A stretch of DNA of 64,000 nucleotides from Enterobacter cloacae complex sp. ECNIH7 (GTDB lineage Bacteria; Pseudomonadota; Gammaproteobacteria; Enterobacterales; Enterobacteriaceae). The notes beneath the pieces were generated by a model. That model searched no databases. It saw only the letters and a list, made by a program, of their open reading frames with translations, and was not told the origin of the DNA. Both the position numbers and the translations under genes were made by a program. The stretch lies in contig NZ_CP017990.1 in assembly GCF_002208095.1 (NCBI RefSeq), positions 1,798,001 through 1,862,000 on the forward strand, in the 5' to 3' direction. The first letter of the stretch is position 1. Every line of letters begins with the position of its first letter. Positions 1 to 7,043 of the stretch are shown here, one piece after another.

Positions 1-318
1 GAGTGGGGCAAAAAGAACTTGGGCAACCAGGTTGCTGGTGATGGCTGGAAATATCGCGGTCGCGGCCTGAAGCAAATCACCGGGCTCAGCAATTACCGCA
101 ACTGTGGCAACGCGCTGAAGTTGGACCTTGTAACCCAGCCTGAATTGCTGGAACAGGATGAATATGCTGCGCGCTCCGCTGCATGGTTCTACGTCTCGCA
201 CGGATGCCTGCTCCATTCCGGCGACGTGGAGCGCGTCACGCTGCTTATCAATGGCGGACGTAACGGGCTGGATAAACGCCGCGCGCTGTTTAACCTGGCG
301 AAATCTGTGCTGGTGTGA
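1..318 (+). CDS. Phage endolysin, glycoside hydrolase family 19 (5' truncated by window edge)
   Basis: Only the C-terminal 105 codons are present; the frame is open from base 1, so the true start lies outside. The motif YRGRGLKQITGLSNY is the signature of GH19 chitinase-like lysozymes, which cut peptidoglycan glycan strands at the end of the lytic cycle. Downstream residues (AAWFYVSHGC, VTLLINGGRNG) continue the family pattern. The spanin genes begin 7 bases after its stop, which fits a classical lysis cassette; the holin should lie just upstream. The catalytic glutamates normally sit in the missing N-terminal half and cannot be checked. Confidence 0.88.
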   Translation, partial: EWGKKNLGNQVAGDGWKYRGRGLKQITGLSNYRNCGNALKLDLVTQPELLEQDEYAARSAAWFYVSHGCLLHSGDVERVTLLINGGRNGLDKRRALFNLAKSVLV

Positions 319-325
319 GGTCACT

Positions 326-601
326 ATGGGGTTTGAAACTTTAATTGGTATTGCTGCAGCAGTCATTGCCGCCATCGCTGGCGCTTTCGGCCTGGGCCAT
401 ATTCGCGGCTCAAGCAAAGCAGAAGCAAAAGCAGATCAGCAGCGCACCGAAGATAACGCAGCTGCAACGGTCGCAGCAGCAGAACGCCGGGTAGAGACAA
501 CGAAAGAGGCCAGCAATGTTCAGCAGACAGTTAACCATATGCCTGATGACGATGTTGATCGCGAGCTGCGTGACACGTGGAAGCGTCCCGGTGGTGGTTG
601 A
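326..601 (+). CDS. Inner-membrane spanin subunit (Rz-like)
   Basis: A 91-residue protein starting at ATG 326, 7 bases after the endolysin stop. Residues 4-22 form one hydrophobic N-terminal helix (LIGIAAAVIAAIAGAFGLG); the rest is charged and Ala/Glu/Lys rich and should form a periplasmic coiled coil. This is the architecture of an i-spanin, which joins an outer-membrane lipoprotein across the periplasm and fuses the two membranes during lysis. A second gene starting at 516 overlaps its 3' end in another frame, as in Rz/Rz1 pairs. Shorter than lambda Rz (153 residues). The role is inferred from topology and position. Confidence 0.78.
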   Translation: MGFETLIGIAAAVIAAIAGAFGLGHIRGSSKAEAKADQQRTEDNAAATVAAAERRVETTKEASNVQQTVNHMPDDDVDRELRDTWKRPGGG

Positions 602-752
602 TACCGCCTGTGACTGGGTAAAGCCGATCTACCTGACTGAACACGATATCGACGTTATGGACCGCCAGACGAAGAAAGACATCCTGGCGCATAACAAAGC
701 GTGGCAGGCGAACTGCCAGAAACCAATAGCAGTCACCATTCCAAAAGGATAA
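516..752 (+). CDS. Outer-membrane spanin lipoprotein (Rz1-like)
   Basis: A 78-residue protein encoded in the +1 frame relative to the inner spanin; its first 86 bases overlap that gene. The N-terminus has a signal peptide ending in the lipobox LIASC with the lipidated Cys at residue 18, so the mature form is a small outer-membrane lipoprotein of about 60 residues. Together with the upstream gene it forms a two-component spanin that destroys the outer membrane after endolysin action. Overlapping rather than fully nested architecture is common in enteric prophages. The mature part is not Pro-rich as lambda Rz1 is, but length, lipobox and position support the call. Confidence 0.8.
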   Translation: MFSRQLTICLMTMLIASCVTRGSVPVVVDTACDWVKPIYLTEHDIDVMDRQTKKDILAHNKAWQANCQKPIAVTIPKG

Positions 753-807
753 GCATGACAGCAGGCATTCAATTATCGGCTATGATGATGCTCTTTTATT
801 TAGTTGC

Positions 808-816
808 TGATATAAT
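808..816 (+). promoter_or_regulatory. Extended -10 promoter of the AT-rich cassette
   Basis: TGATATAAT is a perfect extended -10 element (TGn plus TATAAT) 31 bases ahead of the TTG start at 848. No good -35 hexamer is seen, which extended -10 promoters do not need. Its own promoter and a terminator at 1453 let the cassette be expressed independently of the phage late promoter, the hallmark of a moron. Confidence 0.6.
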
Positions 817-847
817 CCCCCCTAAATGATTTCAGGAGGGATCTGCG

Positions 848-1156
848 TTGTCCGCGATAAACCACATAAAAAACCCGTTAACGATTATCGGTATTTTTGC
901 GGGGATAGTAGAGGTCTCTGCAAACCTCGTATTACCTTTTCTTAATGATTCCCAGCAAAGTACATATCTTTGGTTTTTAATGTTTTTCCCGGCAGGGCTT
1001 GTAATAGTGTTTTTTTTGACGCTGAATTTTAATCATGTTGCACTTTATGCTCCAAGCGATTATAGCAACGATAGAGGATTCATGCAGGCCAATGGTAAAA
1101 TGATCGGTAATGATGTTCAGGATACTGATGCAACACAAGGCTTTGAATTAACATGA
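848..1156 (+). CDS. Small two-helix membrane protein of a prophage cassette, function unknown
   Basis: A 102-residue protein. The start is TTG at 848, chosen because a strong AGGAGGG ribosome site lies at 834-840 with 7-base spacing. Two hydrophobic segments (about residues 11-31 and 40-60) are joined by a short polar loop; a polar C-terminal tail of about 40 residues follows. The gene is clearly more AT-rich than the phage genes around it and has its own promoter. Its stop overlaps the next gene's start as ATGA, so the two proteins are translationally coupled and probably act together. I do not recognise a named family. Position between lysis genes and the packaging end matches the place where lambda carries bor, so a lysogeny-expressed accessory role (membrane-level exclusion, host protection) is plausible but unproven. 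Confidence 0.72.
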   Translation: MSAINHIKNPLTIIGIFAGIVEVSANLVLPFLNDSQQSTYLWFLMFFPAGLVIVFFLTLNFNHVALYAPSDYSNDRGFMQANGKMIGNDVQDTDATQGFELT

Positions 1157-1419
1157 ATAAATTCATCTCAAGCACTTTTAATAATACTATCGTCGAACTG
1201 GATGGCAACCATTACGAAAGGTGCGTTTTTGAAAATTGCGAAATTGTATATAAGGGGTTACAGCCTTTTAATTTAATTAATTGTAATTTTATTGCATGCA
1301 AATGGAAATTTGAAGGTGCAGCGTCAAACACAATTAATTTTTTAAAGGTTATGTATAAAGATATGGGTGAGTTTGGAAAGAAAATGGTAGAAGCCACTTT
1401 CGAAAACATAAAAAAATAG
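1153..1419 (+). CDS. Small pentapeptide-like protein, partner of the upstream membrane protein
   Basis: An 88-residue soluble protein whose ATG overlaps the preceding stop (ATGA at 1153-1156) and has no clear ribosome site of its own, implying translational coupling. Residues 20-55 show five-residue periodicity with Cys or Phe at repeating positions (CVFEN, CEIVY, then CNFIA, CKWKF; Cys 24, 29, 44, 49), suggesting a short right-handed beta-helix. A predicted helix and the C-terminal ATFENIKK follow. I recall similar uncharacterised small proteins in enterobacterial genomes but no assigned function. Low GC like its partner. A terminator follows at 1453-1476, closing the two-gene unit. Confidence 0.72.
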   Translation: MNKFISSTFNNTIVELDGNHYERCVFENCEIVYKGLQPFNLINCNFIACKWKFEGAASNTINFLKVMYKDMGEFGKKMVEATFENIKK

Positions 1420-1452
1420 TTTCATCCATTTACTTTCAATTTATGAGATATT

Positions 1453-1476
1453 GCCCTGCAATCGCGGGGCTTTTTT
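1453..1476 (+). terminator. Rho-independent terminator of the two-gene cassette
   Basis: A 7-bp stem GCCCTGC / GCGGGGC (one G-U pair) with an AATC loop, followed by six T. It isolates the AT-rich cassette from the downstream genes. Confidence 0.85.
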
Positions 1477-1516
1477 ATGCGCATCGCACGCGCACATCAA
1501 AGAAAGTCTTTCAGCT

Positions 1517-1570
1517 GTGAGCCTGGGCAAACCGTTAACTTTCGGCGGCTTTGCCGTGCGACAGGCTCAC
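1517..1570 (+). promoter_or_regulatory. Structured RNA leader, matches memory of the lambda right end
   Basis: A perfect 9-bp inverted repeat (GTGAGCCTG at 1517-1525, CAGGCTCAC at 1562-1570) encloses a second stem formed by GGCAAACCG and CGGCTTTGCC with one bulge, giving a compact two-stem RNA that ends 19 bases before the ATG at 1590. From memory, phage lambda carries an almost identical leader in front of its last gene before the right cohesive end. The conservation of a non-coding fold before a late gene suggests an RNA-level function, for example translation control or mRNA stabilisation. I do not know a named family for it. Confidence 0.6.
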
Positions 1571-1589
1571 GTCTAAAAGGAAAATTAAA

Positions 1590-2261
1590 ATGTCAGAACC
1601 TTCAATCGTCCCTTACGTAAAAACCACTCCCAAACCTTTTGGTGTGGACGTCGAATGGAAATGGCCGGGTGGCTGCGCGGTGCTAGAACTGCAATGCCTT
1701 CATGAAGATGGCCGACTTATGAAAGAACGCATCTTCTGGCCAGCTACCGTATGCCTTATTTCCGGCCTCAAAGCTGGTGAGAGATTGCAGGTGCGCCTGC
1801 GTCCAATTGCAGAAGATGGCTCAGCACGAGATTGGCGAGCCGGTGACTGGATCGAAGGGGTTTCTTCTGTCGATACCGAAGAGATTATTGAGGCGCTGGA
1901 CGAAGAGATCCGTAACAGCTGCGCACTTCATGGCCTTAAAGGTGGCTGGTTTGTTGATAAAACCGGCAAGGCTTACATCCACGAGGCGCTGATCGGCAAT
2001 GGCACATTGTCTACGAACTACAGCGTGAAGATGAACGTGGATTATGGTGGCAAACGGTACGCAGCTGGCATGGCACTCGATGTTGACGATGGTAAAAGCC
2101 GCGTGAAGATTTTGGCTGAAAAGTTGGCGGTTGCCGCCAATCACCAAAACGCGTTAGAGACCGCCTTACAGCAGTCCATCAAAAATGTTGTGGACGAAAC
2201 TATTCAACAAGCTATGCAGCCAGGCGGTGCGATCTGGACTTCCTTACGGCGTGGAATCTGA
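1590..2261 (+). CDS. Stand-alone tail-tip J-like (DUF1983-type) protein
   Basis: A 223-residue protein starting at ATG 1590, preceded by AAAAGGAAAA. The N-terminal half resembles a fibronectin-like segment (LQVRLRPIAEDGSARDW), and residues from about 140 contain the pattern YGGKRYAAGMALDV...VKILAEKLAV, typical of the DUF1983 region of J-type tail-tip proteins. The ending PGGAIW..LRR is close to what I recall of the lambda right-end protein, which also follows the same structured leader. The phage has a full-length tip protein at 19034-21742, so this is a second, separate copy of such a domain placed beside the packaging end. Function unknown; a virion or tail-associated role is inferred. Confidence 0.7.
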   Translation: MSEPSIVPYVKTTPKPFGVDVEWKWPGGCAVLELQCLHEDGRLMKERIFWPATVCLISGLKAGERLQVRLRPIAEDGSARDWRAGDWIEGVSSVDTEEIIEALDEEIRNSCALHGLKGGWFVDKTGKAYIHEALIGNGTLSTNYSVKMNVDYGGKRYAAGMALDVDDGKSRVKILAEKLAVAANHQNALETALQQSIKNVVDETIQQAMQPGGAIWTSLRRGI

Positions 2262-2272
2262 CGGGAGGTTTT

Positions 2273-3730
2273 ATGCAGGTCACTATTGATGGTGTCCCAT
2301 ACGCTCCCGCCAGCGTCGTTTCATCACGGATCGGCATTGCGATTACCACCCACAACCGGGCGGACGTTTTAAAGCGTGCTATTGAGCAGCACCAGAAGCA
2401 TCTGCCAGCCGGTGCGCTGGTGGTGGTTGTCGATGATGGTTCAAAACCTGCAGCGATAGCACCCGACGGCGTGCAGCTGCTTCGCCATGAAACATCACTC
2501 GGCATTGTTGCTTCGAAGAACGCCAGCCTGTCAGCCCTGATGGATGCCGGGTGCGAGCATCTTTTTCTGTGGGATGATGATGCCTGGCCCATCGCCGATA
2601 ACTGGCACCTGCCATATATCGAATCTCCAGAGCCGCACCTGGCTTATCAGTTTCTCGATCTGGCAGGTCCGCGAAAGATTAACGATATGACCGTTTTGTA
2701 CCGGGATGATAAGCATATTGCTTACACCGGGCAGCGCGGCGTGATGTTGTACTACCACCGCAGCGCCATCGAGAAAGTGGGTGGGTTCGATCCGGTATAC
2801 GGTCGCGGCATGTACGAGCATCCCGATCTGGCGCTTCGGATTCACAACGCTGGTTTAACGTCGTGGGCGTTCGCTGATGTAATTGGCTCTGAAAAGCTGA
2901 TTCACTCAATGGACGAGTACGAAGAAGGCGCGCGCAGCATACCGAGGCCTGAACGTGAAGCGCTCGATAAAAAGAACGCTGTGATTTACGGGCAGCGCCG
3001 GGATTCAGGTTATACAGGCTATGCCGAATATCGATCTCAGCGAGACGTGGTAATCACAACGTTGCTTACCAGGCAGCCAGACCCGCAGCGCGGTACGAAA
3101 ATGGCGGCCGCACCTGACATGCTGACTAGGTGGGCTGCCTCGCTTCGGAATTGTGGCCGTATCGCGCTGGTGGATGAACTGCAGAAGGCACCGGCAGACG
3201 TCGAGTTGTATCGCGTTCCTGATGTAAAGATGAATGTCTACTTTCGGCGCTGGCTGCATATCTGGCAGCACCTGCGCGATCACCCTGAATACCGGTTCGT
3301 CTGGTGTACCGATGGTACCGATGTCGAAATGCTCCGCGCACCGTGGGAAGAAATGCAGCCCGGTACTGTTTACGTCGGTTCTGAACCGAAGACCTACGCC
3401 GATACCTGGGCAAAACAGAATCATCCTGAGCGTATCTATCAGGAATTCATTGAAGCGCACCGCAACGATGTGATGCTTAACGCTGGACTGCTGGGCGGTA
3501 CACGCGCTGATGTCATGGCGTTTGCTCACGGCATCATCCGTCTTTACTACCGGATCGAGAGTTATCGTTTCTGGAAGAAAGAACAGGCTGGCGCCGCGGT
3601 GGGTGACATGCTGGCGTTCGGTATTGTCGCGCAGCCATTCGCTGACAGGCTGGTCACCGGCCCTATGGTACATACCGTTTTCAAAACTGATGGTATCGGT
3701 AAGGAGGCCGCGTGGTGGAAACACAAGTGA
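2273..3730 (+). CDS. Phage glycosyltransferase with two GT-A-like domains
   Basis: A 485-residue protein starting at ATG 2273, after AGGTTTT-type spacing from GGGAGG. The first domain (about 20-240) is a family-2-like GT: ITTHNR at the start, VVDDGS (54-57) and FLWDDDAW (101-105) as the nucleotide-sugar and metal-binding acidic motifs. A second domain from about 265 has its own DGTD motif (347-350) and NAGLLGG near 403, a pattern seen in other GT-A transferases, so the protein may carry two transferase sites. It overlaps the next transferase gene by 19 bases. Targets could be phage DNA, a virion protein, or host surface sugars; the sequence does not say which. No membrane segments are seen, which argues against a GtrB-type serotype-conversion enzyme. 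Confidence 0.72.
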   Translation: MQVTIDGVPYAPASVVSSRIGIAITTHNRADVLKRAIEQHQKHLPAGALVVVVDDGSKPAAIAPDGVQLLRHETSLGIVASKNASLSALMDAGCEHLFLWDDDAWPIADNWHLPYIESPEPHLAYQFLDLAGPRKINDMTVLYRDDKHIAYTGQRGVMLYYHRSAIEKVGGFDPVYGRGMYEHPDLALRIHNAGLTSWAFADVIGSEKLIHSMDEYEEGARSIPRPEREALDKKNAVIYGQRRDSGYTGYAEYRSQRDVVITTLLTRQPDPQRGTKMAAAPDMLTRWAASLRNCGRIALVDELQKAPADVELYRVPDVKMNVYFRRWLHIWQHLRDHPEYRFVWCTDGTDVEMLRAPWEEMQPGTVYVGSEPKTYADTWAKQNHPERIYQEFIEAHRNDVMLNAGLLGGTRADVMAFAHGIIRLYYRIESYRFWKKEQAGAAVGDMLAFGIVAQPFADRLVTGPMVHTVFKTDGIGKEAAWWKHK

Positions 3731-4302
3731 AGTATGTTGTGGTTGGTCACCATTCCCGCTATGCCTCAGCTGCATTGCTGGCTGGCGAACTTGGCGCACA
3801 CCTGCTTATCGATGAAGGGAATCACGGTGCGAACTGGAATCATCACCGCGCGCTGCAATGGGCTGCTGAACAATCCTGTCGGGTAGTAGTGCTGGAGGAC
3901 GATGCCCTGCCAGTCCGTGGGTTTATGGATCAGGTTGCTGTCTGGCTGGCGAGGTTCCCGTGTCACATGCTGAGTTTTTACCTCGGTACCGGGCGGCCGC
4001 CACAGTATCAGATGCAGATTGCTGAGCGGCTAATAGTGGCTGATAAGACTCGCGCTGATTACATCACGCTGTCGAGACTCATTCACGGCGTTTGCTACAG
4101 CGTCCCGCCTGAGCATGTGCAGCGCGTGCTATCCCGCTGGGATAACAGCAAGCCCGCCGATTACGCTGTGGGTGATGCATGGGGTGGCTCAGTGGTCTAT
4201 CCGTGTTACTCGCTGGTGGACCATGCAGACTTTGAATCAGTCGAGCGTCACCCTGACTCAGAGCCACGAACAGAGCGCCGCCGGGCGTGGAGGTTAGCCT
4301 GA
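3712..4302 (+). CDS. Second, small phage glycosyltransferase-like protein
   Basis: A 196-residue protein beginning at GTG 3712 or the adjacent GTG 3715; AAGGAGG at 3701-3707 gives better spacing (7 bases) for 3715. It overlaps the end of the preceding transferase gene. The N-terminus VKYVVVGHHSR followed by VVVLEDDALP (acidic motif 62-64) and a later DAWGG motif fit a compact GT-A fold of the GT25/LPS-transferase kind. No signal peptide or membrane helix. Its stop shares one base with the start of the HNH gene (TGATG at 4300-4304), so the three genes are translated as a unit. Probably acts with the larger transferase on the same acceptor; this is inference. Confidence 0.62.
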   Translation: MVETQVKYVVVGHHSRYASAALLAGELGAHLLIDEGNHGANWNHHRALQWAAEQSCRVVVLEDDALPVRGFMDQVAVWLARFPCHMLSFYLGTGRPPQYQMQIAERLIVADKTRADYITLSRLIHGVCYSVPPEHVQRVLSRWDNSKPADYAVGDAWGGSVVYPCYSLVDHADFESVERHPDSEPRTERRRAWRLA

Positions 4303-4652
4303 TGCCTGCGTTAATACCGAGAGCTTGCCGCAAGCGTGGCTGCCCTGGCACAACCACAGACCGCTCAGGCTATTGTCCCAAGCACCTTAACGAAGGCTGG
4401 CAGCAGCATCAGCGAGGGCAGAGCAGGCATCAGCGAGGTTATGGCAGCAAGTGGGACAAGCTGCGCCCAATCGTTCTCGACAGAGACAAACACCTTTGTC
4501 AGGAATGCCTGCGAAATGGAAGGTATACACCCGCTGAGACGGTGGACCACATCACCGCCAAAGCAAATGGGGGGACCGATGACCTGTCCAACCTCGAAAG
4601 CCTCTGCAAGCCTTGCCACAGGGCGAAGACAGCGGTCGAAAGGCTCAAATGA
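4302..4652 (+). CDS. HNH endonuclease, packaging-associated (HK97 gp74-like)
   Basis: A 116-residue protein. ATG 4302 is chosen because the upstream stop overlaps it and TGGAGG lies at 4288-4293. An N-terminal Cys/His cluster (CRKRGC, YCPKH) precedes the HNH core: LCQECL, then VDHI with the catalytic His, NLESLC and KPCH, forming a zinc-stabilised beta-beta-alpha metal finger. In HK97-type phages an HNH protein encoded next to cos works with the terminase to cut concatemeric DNA into genome units. Its place immediately before the cos region and the small terminase fits that role exactly. Confidence 0.9.
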   Translation: MPALIPRACRKRGCPGTTTDRSGYCPKHLNEGWQQHQRGQSRHQRGYGSKWDKLRPIVLDRDKHLCQECLRNGRYTPAETVDHITAKANGGTDDLSNLESLCKPCHRAKTAVERLK

Positions 4653-4809
4653 CATCAATTATCATTTGAATCGACCGAGGGGGAGGGCGGGTTGAAAGTT
4701 CAGGAACGACGCGCCAAAGGACCGCCGCCTAACCTCTTTTCACATCGCCGCAGGTTAGAAAACTTTTTTTAGGGGTCCCCCATTCGATGATTAATAGGAG
4801 TTTTCGATT
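4645..4809 (+). other. Probable cos region
   Basis: The gap between the HNH and small-terminase genes, where HK97-type phages carry cos. It holds an 8-bp inverted repeat (TCAAATGA 4645-4652, TCATTTGA 4662-4669), a G-rich tract (CCGAGGGGGAGGGCGGG, 4675-4691) like those seen beside cos of 3'-overhang phages, a 7-bp inverted repeat (CTAACCT 4729-4735, AGGTTAG 4752-4758) followed by seven T, and GGGGTCCCC at 4772-4780. The cut site cannot be fixed from the sequence alone. Confidence 0.5.
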
Positions 4810-5307
4810 ATGTCTGGACCACCGAAAACCCCGACCCATCTACGTTTGGTGAGGGGTAACCCATCAAAACGCCCGATTAATGAAAACGAACCTAAGCCAG
4901 CTGCAGGGGTACCCCCAACGCCGAAGCATTTCGACAAGCAGGGGAAATACTGGTTCAGGCGTATGGCTGAAGAGCTCGATGCGCTTGGCGTCATGTCGCA
5001 GCTGGACGCGAGAGCGCTTGAGCTTCTGGTTGAGGTTTACACCGAGTACCGGCATCACTGCGATACGCTGGAGAGAGAAGGCTACACCTACGCCGTTTAT
5101 AGCGACGAAGAGCCAGACGAAGGCAAAGAGCGTGAGATTCGCATGATCAAGGCTCACCCGGCCGCCATTATGAAAGCTGATGCCTGGAAACGTCTGCGCG
5201 CCATGCTCGGCGAGTTCGGCATGACGCCAGCCAGCCGCTCTAAAGTGAATGCAAAAGGTCCTGATGCGGTTGATCCGTTGGCCGAGTTTATGAAAGCGAG
5301 GGATTAA
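4810..5307 (+). CDS. Terminase small subunit, P27 family
   Basis: A 165-residue protein; AGGAG at 4797-4801 precedes ATG 4810. The opening PPKTPTHLRLVRGNPSKRP is the characteristic N-terminus of P27-type small terminases, and the later WFRRMAEELDALGVMSQLDARALELL helix pair fits the helical DNA-recognition core. It binds the phage cos region and recruits the large subunit to start packaging. The stop overlaps the large-terminase ATG by one base (TAATG at 5305-5309), so subunits are made from one message in coupled fashion. Confidence 0.93.
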   Translation: MSGPPKTPTHLRLVRGNPSKRPINENEPKPAAGVPPTPKHFDKQGKYWFRRMAEELDALGVMSQLDARALELLVEVYTEYRHHCDTLEREGYTYAVYSDEEPDEGKEREIRMIKAHPAAIMKADAWKRLRAMLGEFGMTPASRSKVNAKGPDAVDPLAEFMKARD

Positions 5308-7043
5308 TGGCTAAGGTTGCTGAAGGCATCCGCTACGCCGAGAGGGTGGTAGCTGGGGAAATTATTGCCTGTGAGTATGTGCGCCTTGCCTGTCAGCGTT
5401 TTCTTGACGATCTGGCACACGGCGAAGAGCGCGGTATTTTCTTCAGTGAGCCGCGCGCGCAGCACATTCTGAATTTCTATAATTTTGTGCCTCACGTAAA
5501 AGGCGCTCTGGCAGGCCAGCCTATTGAGCTGATGGACTGGCATGTTTTCATCCTGATTAATATTTTTGGTTTTGTTATCCCGCTGGTTAACGAAGAGACG
5601 GGGGAAACCGTTCTGCGTAACGACGGCAGCGGTCGGCCGGTGATGGTTCGGCGTTTCCGTACAGCAGATGTTGAGGTGGCCCGTAAAAATGCCAAATCAA
5701 CGCTTTGCTCCGGCGTAGGGCTTTATATGGCTGGCGCAGACGGCGAGGGCGGGGCGGAGGTTTATTCCGCTGCAACCACCCGTGACCAGGCGCGAATTGT
5801 TTTTGAAGACGCGAAAAATATGGTCAAGAAGGCGAAAGCCACTCTTGGGCGGATCTTCGAATTCAACAAGCTCGCTATCTACCAGGAGCAAACGGCCTCC
5901 AAATTCGAGCCTTTATCATCAGATGCGAACAACCTCGACGGCCTGAACATCCACTGCGCCATCGTCGACGAGCTGCATGCTCATAAAACCCGTGACGTCT
6001 GGGACGTTCTGGAGACGGCCACCGGCGCGCGCCTGCAATCGCTGCTTTTCGGTATCACCACCGCCGGCTTCAACAAAGAAGGTATCTGTTACGAACTACG
6101 CGATTACGCAATCAAGGTCCTGCGTGGGCTGGTTAAAGACGATACGTTTTTTGCCATCATCTACACCTTAGATGAAGGTGACGATCCCTTTGATGAAAAA
6201 GTCTGGCAGAAGGCGAATCCGGGGCTTGGTATCTGTAAGCGCTGGGATGATCTGCGCCGCCTGGCTAAAAAGGCGAAAGAGCAGGTTTCGGCCAGGATTA
6301 ACTTTTTCACCAAACACATGAATATCTGGGTTACCGCTGAGTCTGCCTGGATGGACATGATGAAATGGGAAAAATGCGAGTTTATCGCCCCGCAGCACGA
6401 ACTTAAAACCTATCCATCCTGGGTGGGCGTTGACCTTTCAAACAAAATTGATATCTGTGCAGCCGCTAAAGTCTGGCGCGCGCCAGGTGGCCACGTTCAT
6501 GCTGATTTTAAATTCTGGCTGCCGGAAGGACGCCTTGAGAAATGTTCACGCCAGATGGCAGAGCTCTATCGTAAGTGGGCCGAGATGGACAAGCTGATCC
6601 TTACCGACGGGGATGTAATCGACCATGCTCAGATTAAGGAAGAGCTGCAGGTGTGGGTTGCTGGCGAGAGTCTGAAAGAAATTGGCTTCGACCCGTGGAG
6701 TGCGACGCAGTTCAGCCTTGCGCTGGCAGAAGAAGGGCTGCCGCTGGTGGAAGTGCCGCAGACGGTTCGCAATTTCTCTGAGGCGATGAAAGAGGTCGAA
6801 GCACTGGTATACGGCGGCCGCTTCCATCACAGCGATCACCCGGTAATGAACTGGATGATGTCCAACGTAACCGTCAAACCTGACCGGAACGAGAACATTT
6901 TCCCGAACAAGTCCACACCAGAGGCCAAGATTGATGGCCCGGCGGCATTGTTCACAGCAATGAGCCGCGTTCTGGTTAACGGTGGCAACGACCAGCAGGA
7001 TCTCTCCGGATTCTTCAATAATCCCATCATGGTAGGTTTCTGA
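5307..7043 (+). CDS. Terminase large subunit, HK97-type
   Basis: A 578-residue packaging motor and nuclease. The N-terminal ATPase has an R-rich Walker A (RKNAKST, about 126-132) and Walker B with the catalytic Glu (AIVDE, about 218-222), then the coupling TTAGFN motif near 251. The C-terminal RNase H-like nuclease begins at WVGVDLS near 372 with further acidic residues (TDGDVID, FDPW). It pumps DNA into the prohead through the portal and cuts at cos. Length is normal for the family. Its stop overlaps the portal ATG (TGATGA at 7041-7046). Confidence 0.96.
   Translation: MAKVAEGIRYAERVVAGEIIACEYVRLACQRFLDDLAHGEERGIFFSEPRAQHILNFYNFVPHVKGALAGQPIELMDWHVFILINIFGFVIPLVNEETGETVLRNDGSGRPVMVRRFRTADVEVARKNAKSTLCSGVGLYMAGADGEGGAEVYSAATTRDQARIVFEDAKNMVKKAKATLGRIFEFNKLAIYQEQTASKFEPLSSDANNLDGLNIHCAIVDELHAHKTRDVWDVLETATGARLQSLLFGITTAGFNKEGICYELRDYAIKVLRGLVKDDTFFAIIYTLDEGDDPFDEKVWQKANPGLGICKRWDDLRRLAKKAKEQVSARINFFTKHMNIWVTAESAWMDMMKWEKCEFIAPQHELKTYPSWVGVDLSNKIDICAAAKVWRAPGGHVHADFKFWLPEGRLEKCSRQMAELYRKWAEMDKLILTDGDVIDHAQIKEELQVWVAGESLKEIGFDPWSATQFSLALAEEGLPLVEVPQTVRNFSEAMKEVEALVYGGRFHHSDHPVMNWMMSNVTVKPDRNENIFPNKSTPEAKIDGPAALFTAMSRVLVNGGNDQQDLSGFFNNPIMVGF

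Noticed and set aside
3005..3799. A 264-codon open frame on the minus strand opposite the glycosyltransferase gene
   Set aside because: No ribosome site or recognisable domain; the + strand carries clear GT motifs.
2273..4302. Serotype-converting gtrABC-type cluster
   Set aside because: No flippase-like or multi-helix membrane transferase genes are present, and neither protein has membrane segments.
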